From a virus, in IMG/VR virus record IMGVR_UViG_3300028197_000140, positions 1-25,573 of that record: a DNA stretch of 25,573 nt; one strand, written 5' to 3'. Of the stretch, positions 1-7,581 are shown piece after piece. A program made the translations under genes and the position numbers. The notes beneath the pieces are model-generated. The model saw nothing but the letters and a program-made list of their open reading frames with translations. It made no database searches and was not told the DNA's origin. Position 1 is the stretch's first letter, and every line of letters starts with the position of its first letter.

Positions 1-769
1 GTTCATATTGATATTTAACTAAGTCATCCACTACTTGTTCAAAGTCATCTAGTCTAAGCATATTTGGACCATCGCTTGGCGAGTCATCAGGCATAGGGTG
101 GACTTCGAGGAAGAAGGAAGTGATCCCAAGAGCAGACCCAGCACGAGCGAGCCCAGGCACGTAATCACGATTCCCGCCGCTACTATCCCCCAGTCCTCCG
201 GGTTTTTGTACAGAGTGCGTGACATCAAACACAATATCAGAATCATAATTATCGAGCATATAGATAAGACCAGTATAATCCACAACAAGACTATTGTATC
301 CAAAACTTGTTCCTCTCTCAGTAATCCAAACTTCTTTAGCGTCTGTACACTTGCTTAGTATACCTTTGACATCCCAGGGAGCTAAGAATTGTCCCTTCTT
401 TATATTTACTATTTTGTCTGTAGAACAAGCCGCTTGTAGTAGGTCAGTTTGTCTACAAAGAAATGCGGGTATTTGTAGTACGTCTACAGCATTATTAAAG
501 AAAGTAGTAACGTGACTAATTTGCTCTACTGTATGAACGTCTGTGAGCGTCTTAGAGCCCACTGTGTCTTTTATTTGTTGAAAGTCAGTTAGTGTTGCAT
601 TTAATCCAACACCTCGCTTGCCTTGCATACTACTTCTATTTGCTTTGTCAAAACTTGCTTTAAAGTAATACTCAATGCCGTGTTTATCACATACACGTTG
701 ACACTCTTTAGCAATCATTAAACTTTCTGTAAGTGTTTCGTGTTGACAAGGTCCTGCTATAATTCTCAA
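1..769 (-). CDS. kdsA: 3-deoxy-D-manno-octulosonate 8-phosphate synthase (3' end cut by window)
   Basis: Condenses phosphoenolpyruvate with arabinose 5-phosphate to Kdo-8-phosphate, a cytoplasmic step toward the Kdo sugar of LPS inner core or capsule. 256 codons are visible; the family is about 265-285 aa, so only the C-terminal end is missing. Family motifs run in order: IAGPC (4-8), KASFDKANRSS (37-47), QIPAFLCRQTDL (99-110), KKGQFLAPWD (124-133), ERGTSFGY (151-158), THSVQ (184-188), EVHP (222-225) and SDGPN (232-236). C8, H185, E222 and D233 match the four metal ligands of the metal-dependent class (Aquifex type); the E. coli type has Asn at the first site. The start is TTG at 769, chosen because AGGAGA lies 4 nt upstream and the frame reads straight into the family N terminus. 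The TTG overlaps the TGA of the cupin gene, suggesting translational coupling. A GC-rich patch lies at about 95-205. Identification is secure; effect on the host surface is inferred. Confidence 0.95.
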   Translation of the reverse strand, partial: MRIIAGPCQHETLTESLMIAKECQRVCDKHGIEYYFKASFDKANRSSMQGKRGVGLNATLTDFQQIKDTVGSKTLTDVHTVEQISHVTTFFNNAVDVLQIPAFLCRQTDLLQAACSTDKIVNIKKGQFLAPWDVKGILSKCTDAKEVWITERGTSFGYNSLVVDYTGLIYMLDNYDSDIVFDVTHSVQKPGGLGDSSGGNRDYVPGLARAGSALGITSFFLEVHPMPDDSPSDGPNMLRLDDFEQVVDDLVKYQYE

Positions 770-1095
770 TGTGATCTCCTTCCATCAAACACACATACAA
801 AATAAAGTTCTTCGTACATACCTGCATGTACTCTATGGAATACTCCATCTTCAATTAGTACAACATCGCCAGGCTGAACTTTGATAGTATCACCATCTAG
901 TTCCATCTTACCAGTACCTTCAATAAAGTAATATACTTCTTCTTGGCCTTCGTGCTTGTGACCTGATGTTGCTTTGCGTGGTTGTAGTCTAGTGCTACTA
1001 ACTACCAAATTCTTTAGTGTTGTATTATCTTTTACAACATATCGTTCGTCTTGTTTAGCAACTGCTCCACCGATATCATTAATAGTTACTTTCAT
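766..1095 (-). CDS. Small single-domain cupin (sugar-isomerase-like)
   Basis: A 109-aa single-domain cupin. Cupin motif 1 is visible as H46-x-H48, E52/E53 and G60, and motif 2 as PGDVVLIEDGVFH with H87, so a His/Glu metal site is intact. Such stand-alone cupins include phosphomannose-isomerase-like and sugar epimerase or isomerase enzymes; substrate cannot be read from the sequence. Coupling to kdsA by a TTGA stop/start overlap suggests a role in the same surface-sugar pathway (inference). Start: the ATG at 1095 follows GGAGAG at good spacing and sits one base after the polymerase stop. The frame also opens at a TTG at 1113, but that lies inside the polymerase gene and adds a non-cupin extension, so I reject it. 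Confidence 0.8.
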   Translation of the reverse strand: MKVTINDIGGAVAKQDERYVVKDNTTLKNLVVSSTRLQPRKATSGHKHEGQEEVYYFIEGTGKMELDGDTIKVQPGDVVLIEDGVFHRVHAGMYEELYFVCVFDGRRSH

Positions 1096-1096
1096 A

Positions 1097-3766
1097 TTAC
1101 TCTCCAAAGTCAAACAACGTATTAAATGTATTGTTTTGCTTAGTATCTTCTAAGTCATAGTTCAACACACCGATTAAGTTGTCTAGTTTATTATCAATAA
1201 TTGTTGATTCCATTGCTACATCATCAAACGGCAGTTCTTTAAACCAGTCTGGAATACGTAATTCATCTGTTGGATATGCGACACTAGTATACCCTAGTGG
1301 ATTTTGTTTTAGTTTACAAACAATAACTTTCATACCGTCAACAATTTCTTGTGAATACTTGTCACCGTTCATACGTCTTAGTGTATTCCAGTTAATACTT
1401 GCTCTAACATGTCCTGGCATATTTGCCTTGCCTTGCTTTTCTTCTAGTCGACGATAGTGGCCAACTTTATTTGCACGTTTAGGTGAACCTTTTTCAAAAC
1501 CAGGACGTAATTTGAACTCTTTACGGAATTCTGTAATACGATCTAAAACTTTTCTTTCTTCAACATCAGTAAGTACCATAAGTAATAATTCACTTAAAAA
1601 CTCTTGCATAAACACTGGAGTATCTGAGCGTCTTAAATCAAGACCCATTGCTTTTACTTTACCTGGGCTATCTTCAGAGTCACTTCTAAAACCTTCAATG
1701 TCATATACTAATGCCGCATAACGTTTTTTAGTAATATACAAACCACTTTTTGCTACAATCTCTCTACCTGCCGCAATAACGTCCGACCGACTCTTCGGAC
1801 AATGAAATGCATCTACCATAAACCCTTCAAATGTAGCATTTGCCGCTTCACATACTTGATCATAAAGTGTAATAACATTCTCTTTACTCCAAGGAATAAC
1901 ACCTGCGTCAATATCTTTCTTAAGAGTAGGATATGCACTAAAGTATACAGAGTCTGTATCTCCATAAATTACTGAGTCACCTACGTGATCATATGTACCT
2001 GTAATAACCTTGTTTACTTCGGCACTCATATGCTTCACAATAGTTCTACCACTTAGTGTAGTTGACTGCCCAATACGTTTATCAAAGAATCTACAACCTG
2101 GATTAAGGATAGCACCATACAAACTATTCAAGTTAATCTTTTTAACTAACTGTCGCTTATCCCAATACTCGATTTCGATCTTATTATCTGCATCTTTTGC
2201 CTTTTTAAGATGTCCTTGTAGTTCTTTACGTTCACTATACCAACGTTTAAGTAGTCCTGGAATAACACCTTCGTGTTCTGTTGTAAAGATTGTACCATTT
2301 GAACTAAGCATCCAAGGTTTGTTGCTATCAAAGATTACTTTGTATATTTCAGCACCACTCATAACTTCTGTTTGACCGTCTTCAAAGTCAATAGTTAAGG
2401 CAATAGACTTACTTTGAGCCATAACTGCTTCATATTCTTCTGTACTAAATCGACCTTCCCAACTACCTGCGAATGACTTCTTCTTCAAGCCCATATCTTC
2501 TGTTACACGAGCGTCACTAATCTCAGGACGTATTTGTCCAACAACTGTTGCCGGATCCATATTCAAGGCACGAATTACACTAGGGTATAGACTGTTTAAA
2601 TCCATTGAACCAATCCATTTGTGTAACCCTTTTTTAGGAAATGCCACATACGCACCTGCGGCTTGTGTGTTCTCGTCATCACGTTTAGGGCGATTAGGCA
2701 CTTGCATACCACGTCTGTGTGCTTCGTTAACAATAGCTTGTTCTGTAACTGCTACTGCACCCATTGTAGTCTGTAATAGTACAGTATTTGCATGTGCTAG
2801 TTCGTTACTAAGGTCAATAAATCTTAGTTTTTTGTCCAGCTTGTCCAGTAGTGCGGTATCTTGTATGTTATATTCGATGAACTTTCTAAAGTCATTGTTG
2901 TACAGTTGATCCAAAGTACCTTCATAAGGAACCTTATTCTCACCAACTTCAACTTCACCAATTGCATCAAGTCTATATGTATGTCGTTCTTCATATGTGT
3001 ATTTACGATATAATTCTAAACTATCTAAATGCACTCTACCTATGAAGTCATAGGTTACTGCTTGTTTACCGTATTTTTCATACTCACGCTTCTTAGGAAG
3101 TTGACCCCATAGACAAAAACGTCTTGTATCATCTTTACTTAAAACTCTTTGTGTACGGTTTACAGTATAAGGAATATCATAACCTTCACTGTTCCAACCT
3201 GATAAAATATCTGCATCTTCAATTAGTGTTAAGAAAGTGTCAATCATTTCACCTTCTTTTTCAAACAACATTACGTTGTCAATACCTTCAAGCTCTGCTT
3301 TTGCTTGATCCATAGTAAGTGTTTTAGGAGGAACTGCTAAACATATCATAGTTTCCATCCACTGTAAGTATACAGAGATACTTGTAATTGGCATAAAAGG
3401 ATCTGCAGGATCAGCAAAGCCTCTCTCTGGATCAAAGTCAGTCTCAATATCAAAGAATGCAATGTTTAGTTTTGGAGCGTCTTGATTAAGATAGTTTTCA
3501 CTCAAGCACTGGAAGATAGGATTAATATCACTTTCAAACATCTTCTTGCCTTTGTTAATAGCAAGTTCTTTACGGAATTCTTTTGTATTTTTTGTTACAA
3601 TTCTAGTTAATGGATCACCATATATACTCTTATACTTGCCTCTTTGATCTTCATAGTAAAAAGTATATTTGATTGGATATTCGTGAAACTTTCTCTTGCC
3701 GTCTTTGCGTTCTACAACACGGATTATATCACTATCTCTATCAAAATGTGCGTCTACGTAACTCAA
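1097..3766 (-). CDS. 43: Family B DNA polymerase, T4 gp43-like
   Basis: Replicative DNA polymerase with 3'-5' proofreading, 889 aa against 898 for T4 gp43. Exonuclease motifs: Exo I FDIET (D106, E108), Exo II around 189-203 (N192, D197) and Exo III Y299-x3-D303. Polymerase motifs: motif A D389 with SLYPS (392-396), motif B around K542-G551 (NSLYG), motif C YGDTDS (601-606). All catalytic residues are present and there is no intein or split, unlike some T4 relatives. The start is TTG at 3766, directly abutting the TAA of the upstream oxygenase gene, with AGGAGA 5 nt before it; no closer ATG fits. It should act with the phage sliding clamp and clamp loader, which are not in this window. The downstream cupin begins one base after its stop. 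Identification is secure. Confidence 0.97.
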   Translation of the reverse strand: MSYVDAHFDRDSDIIRVVERKDGKRKFHEYPIKYTFYYEDQRGKYKSIYGDPLTRIVTKNTKEFRKELAINKGKKMFESDINPIFQCLSENYLNQDAPKLNIAFFDIETDFDPERGFADPADPFMPITSISVYLQWMETMICLAVPPKTLTMDQAKAELEGIDNVMLFEKEGEMIDTFLTLIEDADILSGWNSEGYDIPYTVNRTQRVLSKDDTRRFCLWGQLPKKREYEKYGKQAVTYDFIGRVHLDSLELYRKYTYEERHTYRLDAIGEVEVGENKVPYEGTLDQLYNNDFRKFIEYNIQDTALLDKLDKKLRFIDLSNELAHANTVLLQTTMGAVAVTEQAIVNEAHRRGMQVPNRPKRDDENTQAAGAYVAFPKKGLHKWIGSMDLNSLYPSVIRALNMDPATVVGQIRPEISDARVTEDMGLKKKSFAGSWEGRFSTEEYEAVMAQSKSIALTIDFEDGQTEVMSGAEIYKVIFDSNKPWMLSSNGTIFTTEHEGVIPGLLKRWYSERKELQGHLKKAKDADNKIEIEYWDKRQLVKKINLNSLYGAILNPGCRFFDKRIGQSTTLSGRTIVKHMSAEVNKVITGTYDHVGDSVIYGDTDSVYFSAYPTLKKDIDAGVIPWSKENVITLYDQVCEAANATFEGFMVDAFHCPKSRSDVIAAGREIVAKSGLYITKKRYAALVYDIEGFRSDSEDSPGKVKAMGLDLRRSDTPVFMQEFLSELLLMVLTDVEERKVLDRITEFRKEFKLRPGFEKGSPKRANKVGHYRRLEEKQGKANMPGHVRASINWNTLRRMNGDKYSQEIVDGMKVIVCKLKQNPLGYTSVAYPTDELRIPDWFKELPFDDVAMESTIIDNKLDNLIGVLNYDLEDTKQNNTFNTLFDFGE

Positions 3767-4369
3767 TTAATTCTCCTTATAAGAAATGTCGTTAATATTA
3801 CCTGCTAAAATATATCTTGTTGCATTTACAGGATATACTTTATGATGTACAGTACTTGGAAACATAACTATCATATCATTATACACTGGTAAATGTATTT
3901 CGTCAACCGGAGATACTTCGTTTTTATGTTCTTTCATTTCAACAAATGTAAGTGGACTATTAGTTTCGCCTACATCTAAATAATACACCCAACTGTAACG
4001 ACTTAGTGTACCATGTTCGTGTTGAGGACATCCTTGTCCGGGCAAACTCTCCTGAAACCAAACTTCTGCATCAATACTTAAACTTGTAGTATCTTTCCAA
4101 ACTTGATTAGTTATAAAATGAGGGCCTCGTGGACCTATAACATTATGACAGTACCATAAATGCACTAGATCTAGTAAAGGATTAAGTATGTTGTGATCAA
4201 GATGAATATCATGTTCTGTTTTCCATGACTTATCTGAAGGCTGATTATCTTCTTTTAAATTAAGAAAATGATCAATAATAGGTTGTCTATGTTGTTTTTG
4301 AAAACCGAGCGGGCCATGCCTGATAGCGGTCGGTTGAGAGATGTATAATGTGCTACAACTTAACTTCAT
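3767..4369 (-). CDS. Putative 2OG-Fe(II) oxygenase
   Basis: A 200-aa protein resembling the phage 2OG-Fe(II) oxygenase family. The likely iron-binding first half is HEHG (117-120), followed by a beta strand WVYYL. The distal histidine lies in MFPSTVHHKV (H175 or H176) and the 2-oxoglutarate-binding arginine is probably R185 (ATRYILAGN). Such enzymes hydroxylate or demethylate proteins, nucleotides or small molecules; the substrate cannot be predicted. The family is abundant in T4-like marine phages. The ATG at 4369 follows GTAGGAAA, a fair ribosome site. The gene abuts the polymerase gene with no gap, so they are probably co-translated. A second, distinct oxygenase of this kind lies at 23888-24421. 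Fold moderately sure, reaction unknown. Confidence 0.7.
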   Translation of the reverse strand: MKLSCSTLYISQPTAIRHGPLGFQKQHRQPIIDHFLNLKEDNQPSDKSWKTEHDIHLDHNILNPLLDLVHLWYCHNVIGPRGPHFITNQVWKDTTSLSIDAEVWFQESLPGQGCPQHEHGTLSRYSWVYYLDVGETNSPLTFVEMKEHKNEVSPVDEIHLPVYNDMIVMFPSTVHHKVYPVNATRYILAGNINDISYKEN

Positions 4370-4408
4370 TTTTTCCTACGTTGCTTATGGCCAACTTAAC
4401 CGTCTAAT

Positions 4409-4428
4409 GCCTAGCTATTGCTATTGGC
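4409..4428. other. Intergenic hairpin of unknown role
   Basis: The 76-base gap between the membrane-protein gene and the oxygenase gene holds an imperfect inverted repeat: GCC plus TAGC pairing with GCTA plus GGC around a TATT loop, with a 2-nt bulge. No T-run follows on the minus strand, so a rho-independent terminator is unlikely. It could be an RNA-processing or stability element, or chance. Nothing else recognisable was seen in the gap. Confidence 0.25.
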
Positions 4429-4445
4429 GTTACTAGTACTTATTG

Positions 4446-4724
4446 TTAGTTTAAGAACAACTGTACTAAAGCGAATGTGTTCATAATCGTAAACCAGCTA
4501 CAAAGAAGTATAACAAATGCCGCACCTCTAATTACGGCACTTACAATACCTAGTATACTTCCTACTAGATATAACGGAACAAAGATTGTTGTAGCTGGAT
4601 CTAATATTGTAAAACTTAAGATAGCACTTGCACTAATCAAAAATACTGCTTCAACCATTTCACAATAGAACGCAACTGGACTAGAGCTATGGCTATCTTT
4701 AAAAAATTGTACGACACGATTCAA
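4446..4724 (-). CDS. Small hydrophobic membrane protein, unknown function
   Basis: A 92-aa protein that is mostly hydrophobic. One segment covers about residues 22-58 (probably two closely spaced passes) and a last one about 66-91, so two to three membrane passes are likely. No catalytic motif is visible. The start is TTG at 4724, one base after the TAA of dsbA, with AAGGA about 8 nt upstream; the first internal ATG (residue 23) would lose a polar N terminus and has no obvious ribosome site. It lies between dsbA and the oxygenase/polymerase genes, a replication-transcription setting that does not explain a membrane protein. I do not recognise the family; a holin cannot be excluded but the lysis genes are far away. 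Confidence 0.65.
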   Translation of the reverse strand: MNRVVQFFKDSHSSSPVAFYCEMVEAVFLISASAILSFTILDPATTIFVPLYLVGSILGIVSAVIRGAAFVILLCSWFTIMNTFALVQLFLN

Positions 4725-4725
4725 A

Positions 4726-4986
4726 TTATTTGTCCTTACCTACAGTAACGACTAGTGTTTCTAAGTCGTCAAATTCATCTTGTACACGATCCCAGTCACC
4801 TTTATGAGCAACTTTAATCGCTTTATTAATCAAACTTGGCTTAATGTCAAGTTCTTCTGCTACTGCTTTCACAGTTTCTTTAAGACCTGTGCTTAGATCT
4901 TCAATTTCTTGCATAACTGTAGCGCCTTCGTTAACCAAACGTTCTAGTTTAGCCTTCTCGTCACCACCATATACTCGATCACTCAT
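4726..4986 (-). CDS. dsbA: DsbA-like dsDNA-binding protein (late transcription)
   Basis: An 86-aa protein resembling T4 DsbA (89 aa), a small double-stranded-DNA-binding protein that binds near late promoters and enhances late transcription. It is highly charged and predicted all-helical: a first helix around residues 9-42 (LERLVNEGATVMQEIEDL), then AEELDIKPSLINKAIKVAHKGDW, a helix-turn-helix-like segment seen in the marine homologues, and an acidic C terminus. ATG at 4986 follows AAGGAG at good spacing. The gene has its own consensus sigma70 promoter (5011-5039), so it is probably expressed early by host polymerase and could help switch the phage to late transcription from GATAAATA boxes elsewhere in the window (inference). 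Family assignment rests on pattern memory, not on a search. Confidence 0.75.
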   Translation of the reverse strand: MSDRVYGGDEKAKLERLVNEGATVMQEIEDLSTGLKETVKAVAEELDIKPSLINKAIKVAHKGDWDRVQDEFDDLETLVVTVGKDK

Positions 4987-5010
4987 ATGATTCTCCTTAA
5001 TTTATATAAT

Positions 5011-5039
5011 ATTATACAATGTATTTAGGTTATTGTCAA
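5011..5039 (-). promoter_or_regulatory. Consensus sigma70-type promoter for dsbA
   Basis: On the minus strand TTGACA (5034-5039) and TATAAT (5011-5016) are separated by exactly 17 bases, a perfect host sigma70 consensus. It lies in the 58-base gap upstream of dsbA, with AAGGAG and the ATG at suitable distance. It fits an early or middle promoter read by unmodified host RNA polymerase. A CTAAATAC in the spacer loosely resembles the late box but is off consensus. Confidence 0.85.
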
Positions 5040-5044
5040 GTGTT

Positions 5045-5641
5045 TTATTTAACAAATGCACCAATTCTACCATGTATGTCTGGATATTGGCGATATTTAT
5101 AGCCAGTAGGTGGGTTAGTATCTTGTCCGAACCATACCGGAATAAATTCTGATATATTCCCTTCAAAATCTTCGTTGTGTCTTAGGTGTACTTCAATAAC
5201 TTTTCCGTCTATATACTCAACATTCATATATTCTCTATGTGAAAATGTTCGTAGTTCAAAAGGTAGTGATATTTCATCGTCAGTTTTAACCCATTTATCC
5301 CATTTTGTAAATGTATTATTTGATTTAAAACCTTCTACACATAGTATTTGATTTCCGTAGTTATAGTCAATGCTTAGGTGTCTTCCTTCAAACCATTCAC
5401 ACCAAAAATGTCCTACTGGAAGATGCATAGTTTCTTGTTCTATCCATATCTTTTGTGTTCCTAGTCCTAGGCCCATCATATTGACACAGGGACGAACACA
5501 ATACCAATTAGGTGTTGGTACATCTAGTCCTACTGGACCACTAATATATTTTAATTTACGGGAAAGTATAAGTTTGTCCATAACCCAAAGTTGGTCCGGA
5601 TCAATGTCGTGCCATACGAAGTCTTCAGCACTATCTTCCAT
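5045..5641 (-). CDS. Conserved marine T4-like phage protein, unknown function
   Basis: A 198-aa soluble protein with no signal peptide or membrane segment. It is rich in aromatic residues and glycines: GPVGLDVPTPNWYCVRP (36-52), MMGLGLGTQKIW (55-66), HFWCEWFEGRHLSIDY (78-93) and FIPVWFGQDTNPPTGYKYR near the C terminus. I recall similar proteins in T4-like marine phages without an assigned role. The glycine-rich loop followed by a W-C-E-W segment faintly suggests a ligand-binding or ATP-grasp-like fold, but I cannot support that. The ATG at 5641 begins 3 bases after the upstream stop with only a weak ribosome site. The gene ends just before the dsbA promoter, so it is the last member of the structural-type operon to its right. 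Confidence 0.8.
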   Translation of the reverse strand: MEDSAEDFVWHDIDPDQLWVMDKLILSRKLKYISGPVGLDVPTPNWYCVRPCVNMMGLGLGTQKIWIEQETMHLPVGHFWCEWFEGRHLSIDYNYGNQILCVEGFKSNNTFTKWDKWVKTDDEISLPFELRTFSHREYMNVEYIDGKVIEVHLRHNEDFEGNISEFIPVWFGQDTNPPTGYKYRQYPDIHGRIGAFVK

Positions 5642-5644
5642 GTG

Positions 5645-6460
5645 TTACATCTTTACACAGTTGTCTACAGTCTTGCCGCCCTTTTTCTTTGTTCCCATAC
5701 GTTTGTAACCCTTCCAACAAGCCTTGCCATCTACGCCTTTTTGCTTTTCTGTTTCTGGTAATGCATTGTATAATTTGTTACTCAAGTAATCTTCGTATGA
5801 TTCGTTTTCTGTAGTTTTGTCGTTATAACGTTTGTCGCCAGCTTTCATTCTTTTGTAAGCAGGTGTATTTAATTTCTTATCAGCGTCAGTAACATCCATC
5901 TTATCTGGGGTAGCCTTCTTCGGCTCTGGCTTTACTGATTCTGCAACTTTAGGATCGTTACAGTTACAATGCTTACAAGTAGGAGCACATTTGCAATCTT
6001 CTCTTTTAACATCTGCACCGCAACACTTGTCTGAACAATGTGTATCTTTTTCTGATTCTTTAATGTCTACTTTTTTAGGCTTGTCGTGCGTCCAACCTTT
6101 TTTTGCTAGGTCTATATGATCTTGTTCTTTGTTAGCTTTCTTACTTTTACCATCTTTATACATAGTATGTGGTTCAAATTTGTCAGCTTTTTTAGCTTCA
6201 GATACCTGTTCAAATTGTGTTTCATAATCTAAATGATGATATACACTACCTAAGTAGTCTGCGGCTTTAGTAATCTTTGCTTGTACCCAACCTTCAAGAC
6301 CTTGTTCTTCACTTACACCTTTAAGCATTTCGTGTAGTTTAATACCGTATTTTGCAATCTTGTATAAGTCGGCTCTAGCCATCTGTACTTCATGGTCTTG
6401 CTCAACCTTATAAGCCATGTCAGCTAATCCGTTTTCATTCAAGTCTTTTTCTCTCATCAT
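5645..6460 (-). CDS. Putative prohead-interior protein with Cys cluster
   Basis: A 271-aa protein of a kind I recall from T4-like marine phages. The N terminus has LNE (7-9), a candidate prohead-protease motif. A helical conserved domain spans about 14-80 (YKIAKYGIKLHEML, GWVQAKITKAADYLGSVYHH). A Lys/Asp-rich linker includes eight cysteines within residues 142-167, in CxxxCC, CxC and CxxCxC spacings, suggesting a metal-binding insert. The C terminus is basic with a cysteine pair (C248, C268) around KRMGTKKKGGK. Start: ATG ATG at 6460/6457; the second is better spaced from AAGGA. A GATAAATA box just upstream (6476-6483) suggests its own late promoter. Function unknown; a packaged or structural head role is inferred from neighbours. 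Confidence 0.8.
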   Translation of the reverse strand: MMREKDLNENGLADMAYKVEQDHEVQMARADLYKIAKYGIKLHEMLKGVSEEQGLEGWVQAKITKAADYLGSVYHHLDYETQFEQVSEAKKADKFEPHTMYKDGKSKKANKEQDHIDLAKKGWTHDKPKKVDIKESEKDTHCSDKCCGADVKREDCKCAPTCKHCNCNDPKVAESVKPEPKKATPDKMDVTDADKKLNTPAYKRMKAGDKRYNDKTTENESYEDYLSNKLYNALPETEKQKGVDGKACWKGYKRMGTKKKGGKTVDNCVKM

Positions 6461-6475
6461 ATTATCCTTATAATG

Positions 6476-6483
6476 TATTTATC
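6476..6483 (-). promoter_or_regulatory. T4-type late promoter box GATAAATA
   Basis: GATAAATA on the minus strand, close to the T4 late consensus TATAAATA, overlaps the stop codon of the 99-aa gene and lies 15 bases before the ATG at 6460. The resulting leader would be very short but still hold the ribosome site. The box matches those next to phoH exactly. The position is plausible but may be chance in AT-rich DNA. Confidence 0.45.
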
Positions 6484-6778
6484 TTTTGATAGTTTTGCCG
6501 CCCATGATATTGTTACTAATATCTAGTGCATTTTTAGCAGTTCCGTCTGAATTTTTCTTTTGTGGAGCCTTAGGAGCACCATATTTGTCTTTTCTCTTAG
6601 GCTTATGATATGCCGCATCTGGACTTGCTACTGTAGCTATATTACCTGCTGATGTTGCACCTGCTGTTGCAGTTTCCTTTACTGATTCTCCGGCATGTAT
6701 AGCGGCCATATGTTTTTTGTACTTTTTAGTACCTTTTTTATGTGGGCTTTTACCTTCGATAATCTCGTTAATTAACAT
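6479..6778 (-). CDS. Small basic putative prohead-interior protein
   Basis: A 99-aa, very basic, low-complexity protein. The N terminus reads MLINEIIEGKSP: I-N-E (3-5) and I-I-E followed by G (6-9). The second fits the T4 gp21 prohead-protease cleavage pattern [L/I]-x-E before a small residue. After it come Lys-rich stretches (HKKGTKKYKKH), an Ala/Thr-rich segment, and KPKRKDKYGAPKAPQKK. Charge and size resemble the DNA-associated internal proteins of T4 heads. The ATG at 6778 follows GAGGAA and overlaps the end of the 269-aa gene by 11 bases. No enzymatic motif is present. I recall similar small proteins in marine T4-like phages; the head-interior role is inferred. Confidence 0.75.
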   Translation of the reverse strand: MLINEIIEGKSPHKKGTKKYKKHMAAIHAGESVKETATAGATSAGNIATVASPDAAYHKPKRKDKYGAPKAPQKKNSDGTAKNALDISNNIMGGKTIKR

Positions 6779-7577
6779 TTAATTTCCTCTTTTTATCTTT
6801 ACGCAAATAGTCAATTAGTTTTTTACCGCCATAAAGTAATGCTACTACTGCCGCCGCTGGTAAAGCGTATTTTACAGCCATATTAGACATGTTTTGTATT
6901 GTAGATGGATTTACATTTCCGCCTGTAACTTTACTAATGCCATCTGCCCATTGTGAAGCTGTTTGCGGGTTTGAATTAGCCAATGCACTCGCCGCACCTT
7001 CATCTTTTACAATGTTAGGTAAGTTTGCTACTGCTGGTGGAATACCGCCACCGTCACCTGCATTTGGGTTATTATCCTGTCCAGTTTGTTTAGGTTTTAC
7101 AGGTGCTTTTGGAGTAACTTTTGGTGTTATTGCTGTTGTTACACCTCCAGGATTTCCACCGTCTCTAGGTTGTGTTACTGGTAACTCTTTAGGAGCATCG
7201 TTTGGTTTAGCAACAACATCGTTTGGTGCTACAGGAGCAGTCATACCCTTAAATTCAAAAGGAACTTCTGTTGATCCTGTAATATTCTGAAACATTTTTA
7301 GTAATTCTGGTGTAGGGCCTTTAGCTATACGCTGATTAAATTCTTTTGCCGCGGCGTCTGCTACTCCTCTATCTTTACCTTGTGCTATAAGTGAATTATA
7401 AATTTGTGATGCTGGACTCATATCACTATATGCTCCTGCTGGAGAAGGAGTTAATGCCCCAATAATAGCACTTGCTGGTCCACCGAGTGCTTTACCACCT
7501 AACCATTTTAACCCACCTAATATATCAAATTCATTTAACGGTGGTCTAATATCTGTTGTAAGTTCTCTTAATAACAT
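6768..7577 (-). CDS. Putative virion-associated protein with C-terminal membrane segment
   Basis: A 269-aa protein. The N terminus has L-R-E (3-5) and L-N-E (14-16), again the prohead-protease-like pattern. Residues 20-45 are Gly/Ala-rich and mildly hydrophobic. A Pro/Asn/Gly/Lys-rich disordered middle (about 115-185) has several PKxTPKAPVKPK-like runs. Near the C terminus is one hydrophobic segment (about 236-250), followed by LLYGGKKLIDYL and a very basic tail (RKDKKRK). That TM-YGGKK module recurs in the 691-aa and 64-aa proteins of this window. It could be an ejected protein acting at the host membrane, or an internal head protein (inference). The ATG at 7577 has AAAGG about 11 nt upstream and starts 4 bases after the 691-aa gene. 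Confidence 0.75.
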   Translation of the reverse strand: MLLRELTTDIRPPLNEFDILGGLKWLGGKALGGPASAIIGALTPSPAGAYSDMSPASQIYNSLIAQGKDRGVADAAAKEFNQRIAKGPTPELLKMFQNITGSTEVPFEFKGMTAPVAPNDVVAKPNDAPKELPVTQPRDGGNPGGVTTAITPKVTPKAPVKPKQTGQDNNPNAGDGGGIPPAVANLPNIVKDEGAASALANSNPQTASQWADGISKVTGGNVNPSTIQNMSNMAVKYALPAAAVVALLYGGKKLIDYLRKDKKRKLNVN

Positions 7578-7581
7578 ACTA

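Noticed and set aside
49-303. 84-aa minus-strand hydrophobic frame and the overlapping 86-aa plus-strand frame
   Set aside because: Both lie within kdsA, whose frame is intact with all family motifs; the hydrophobic look comes from the GC-rich patch read out of frame.
2010-2375. 121-aa plus-strand frame
   Set aside because: Antisense to the polymerase catalytic domain; no ribosome site or family resemblance.
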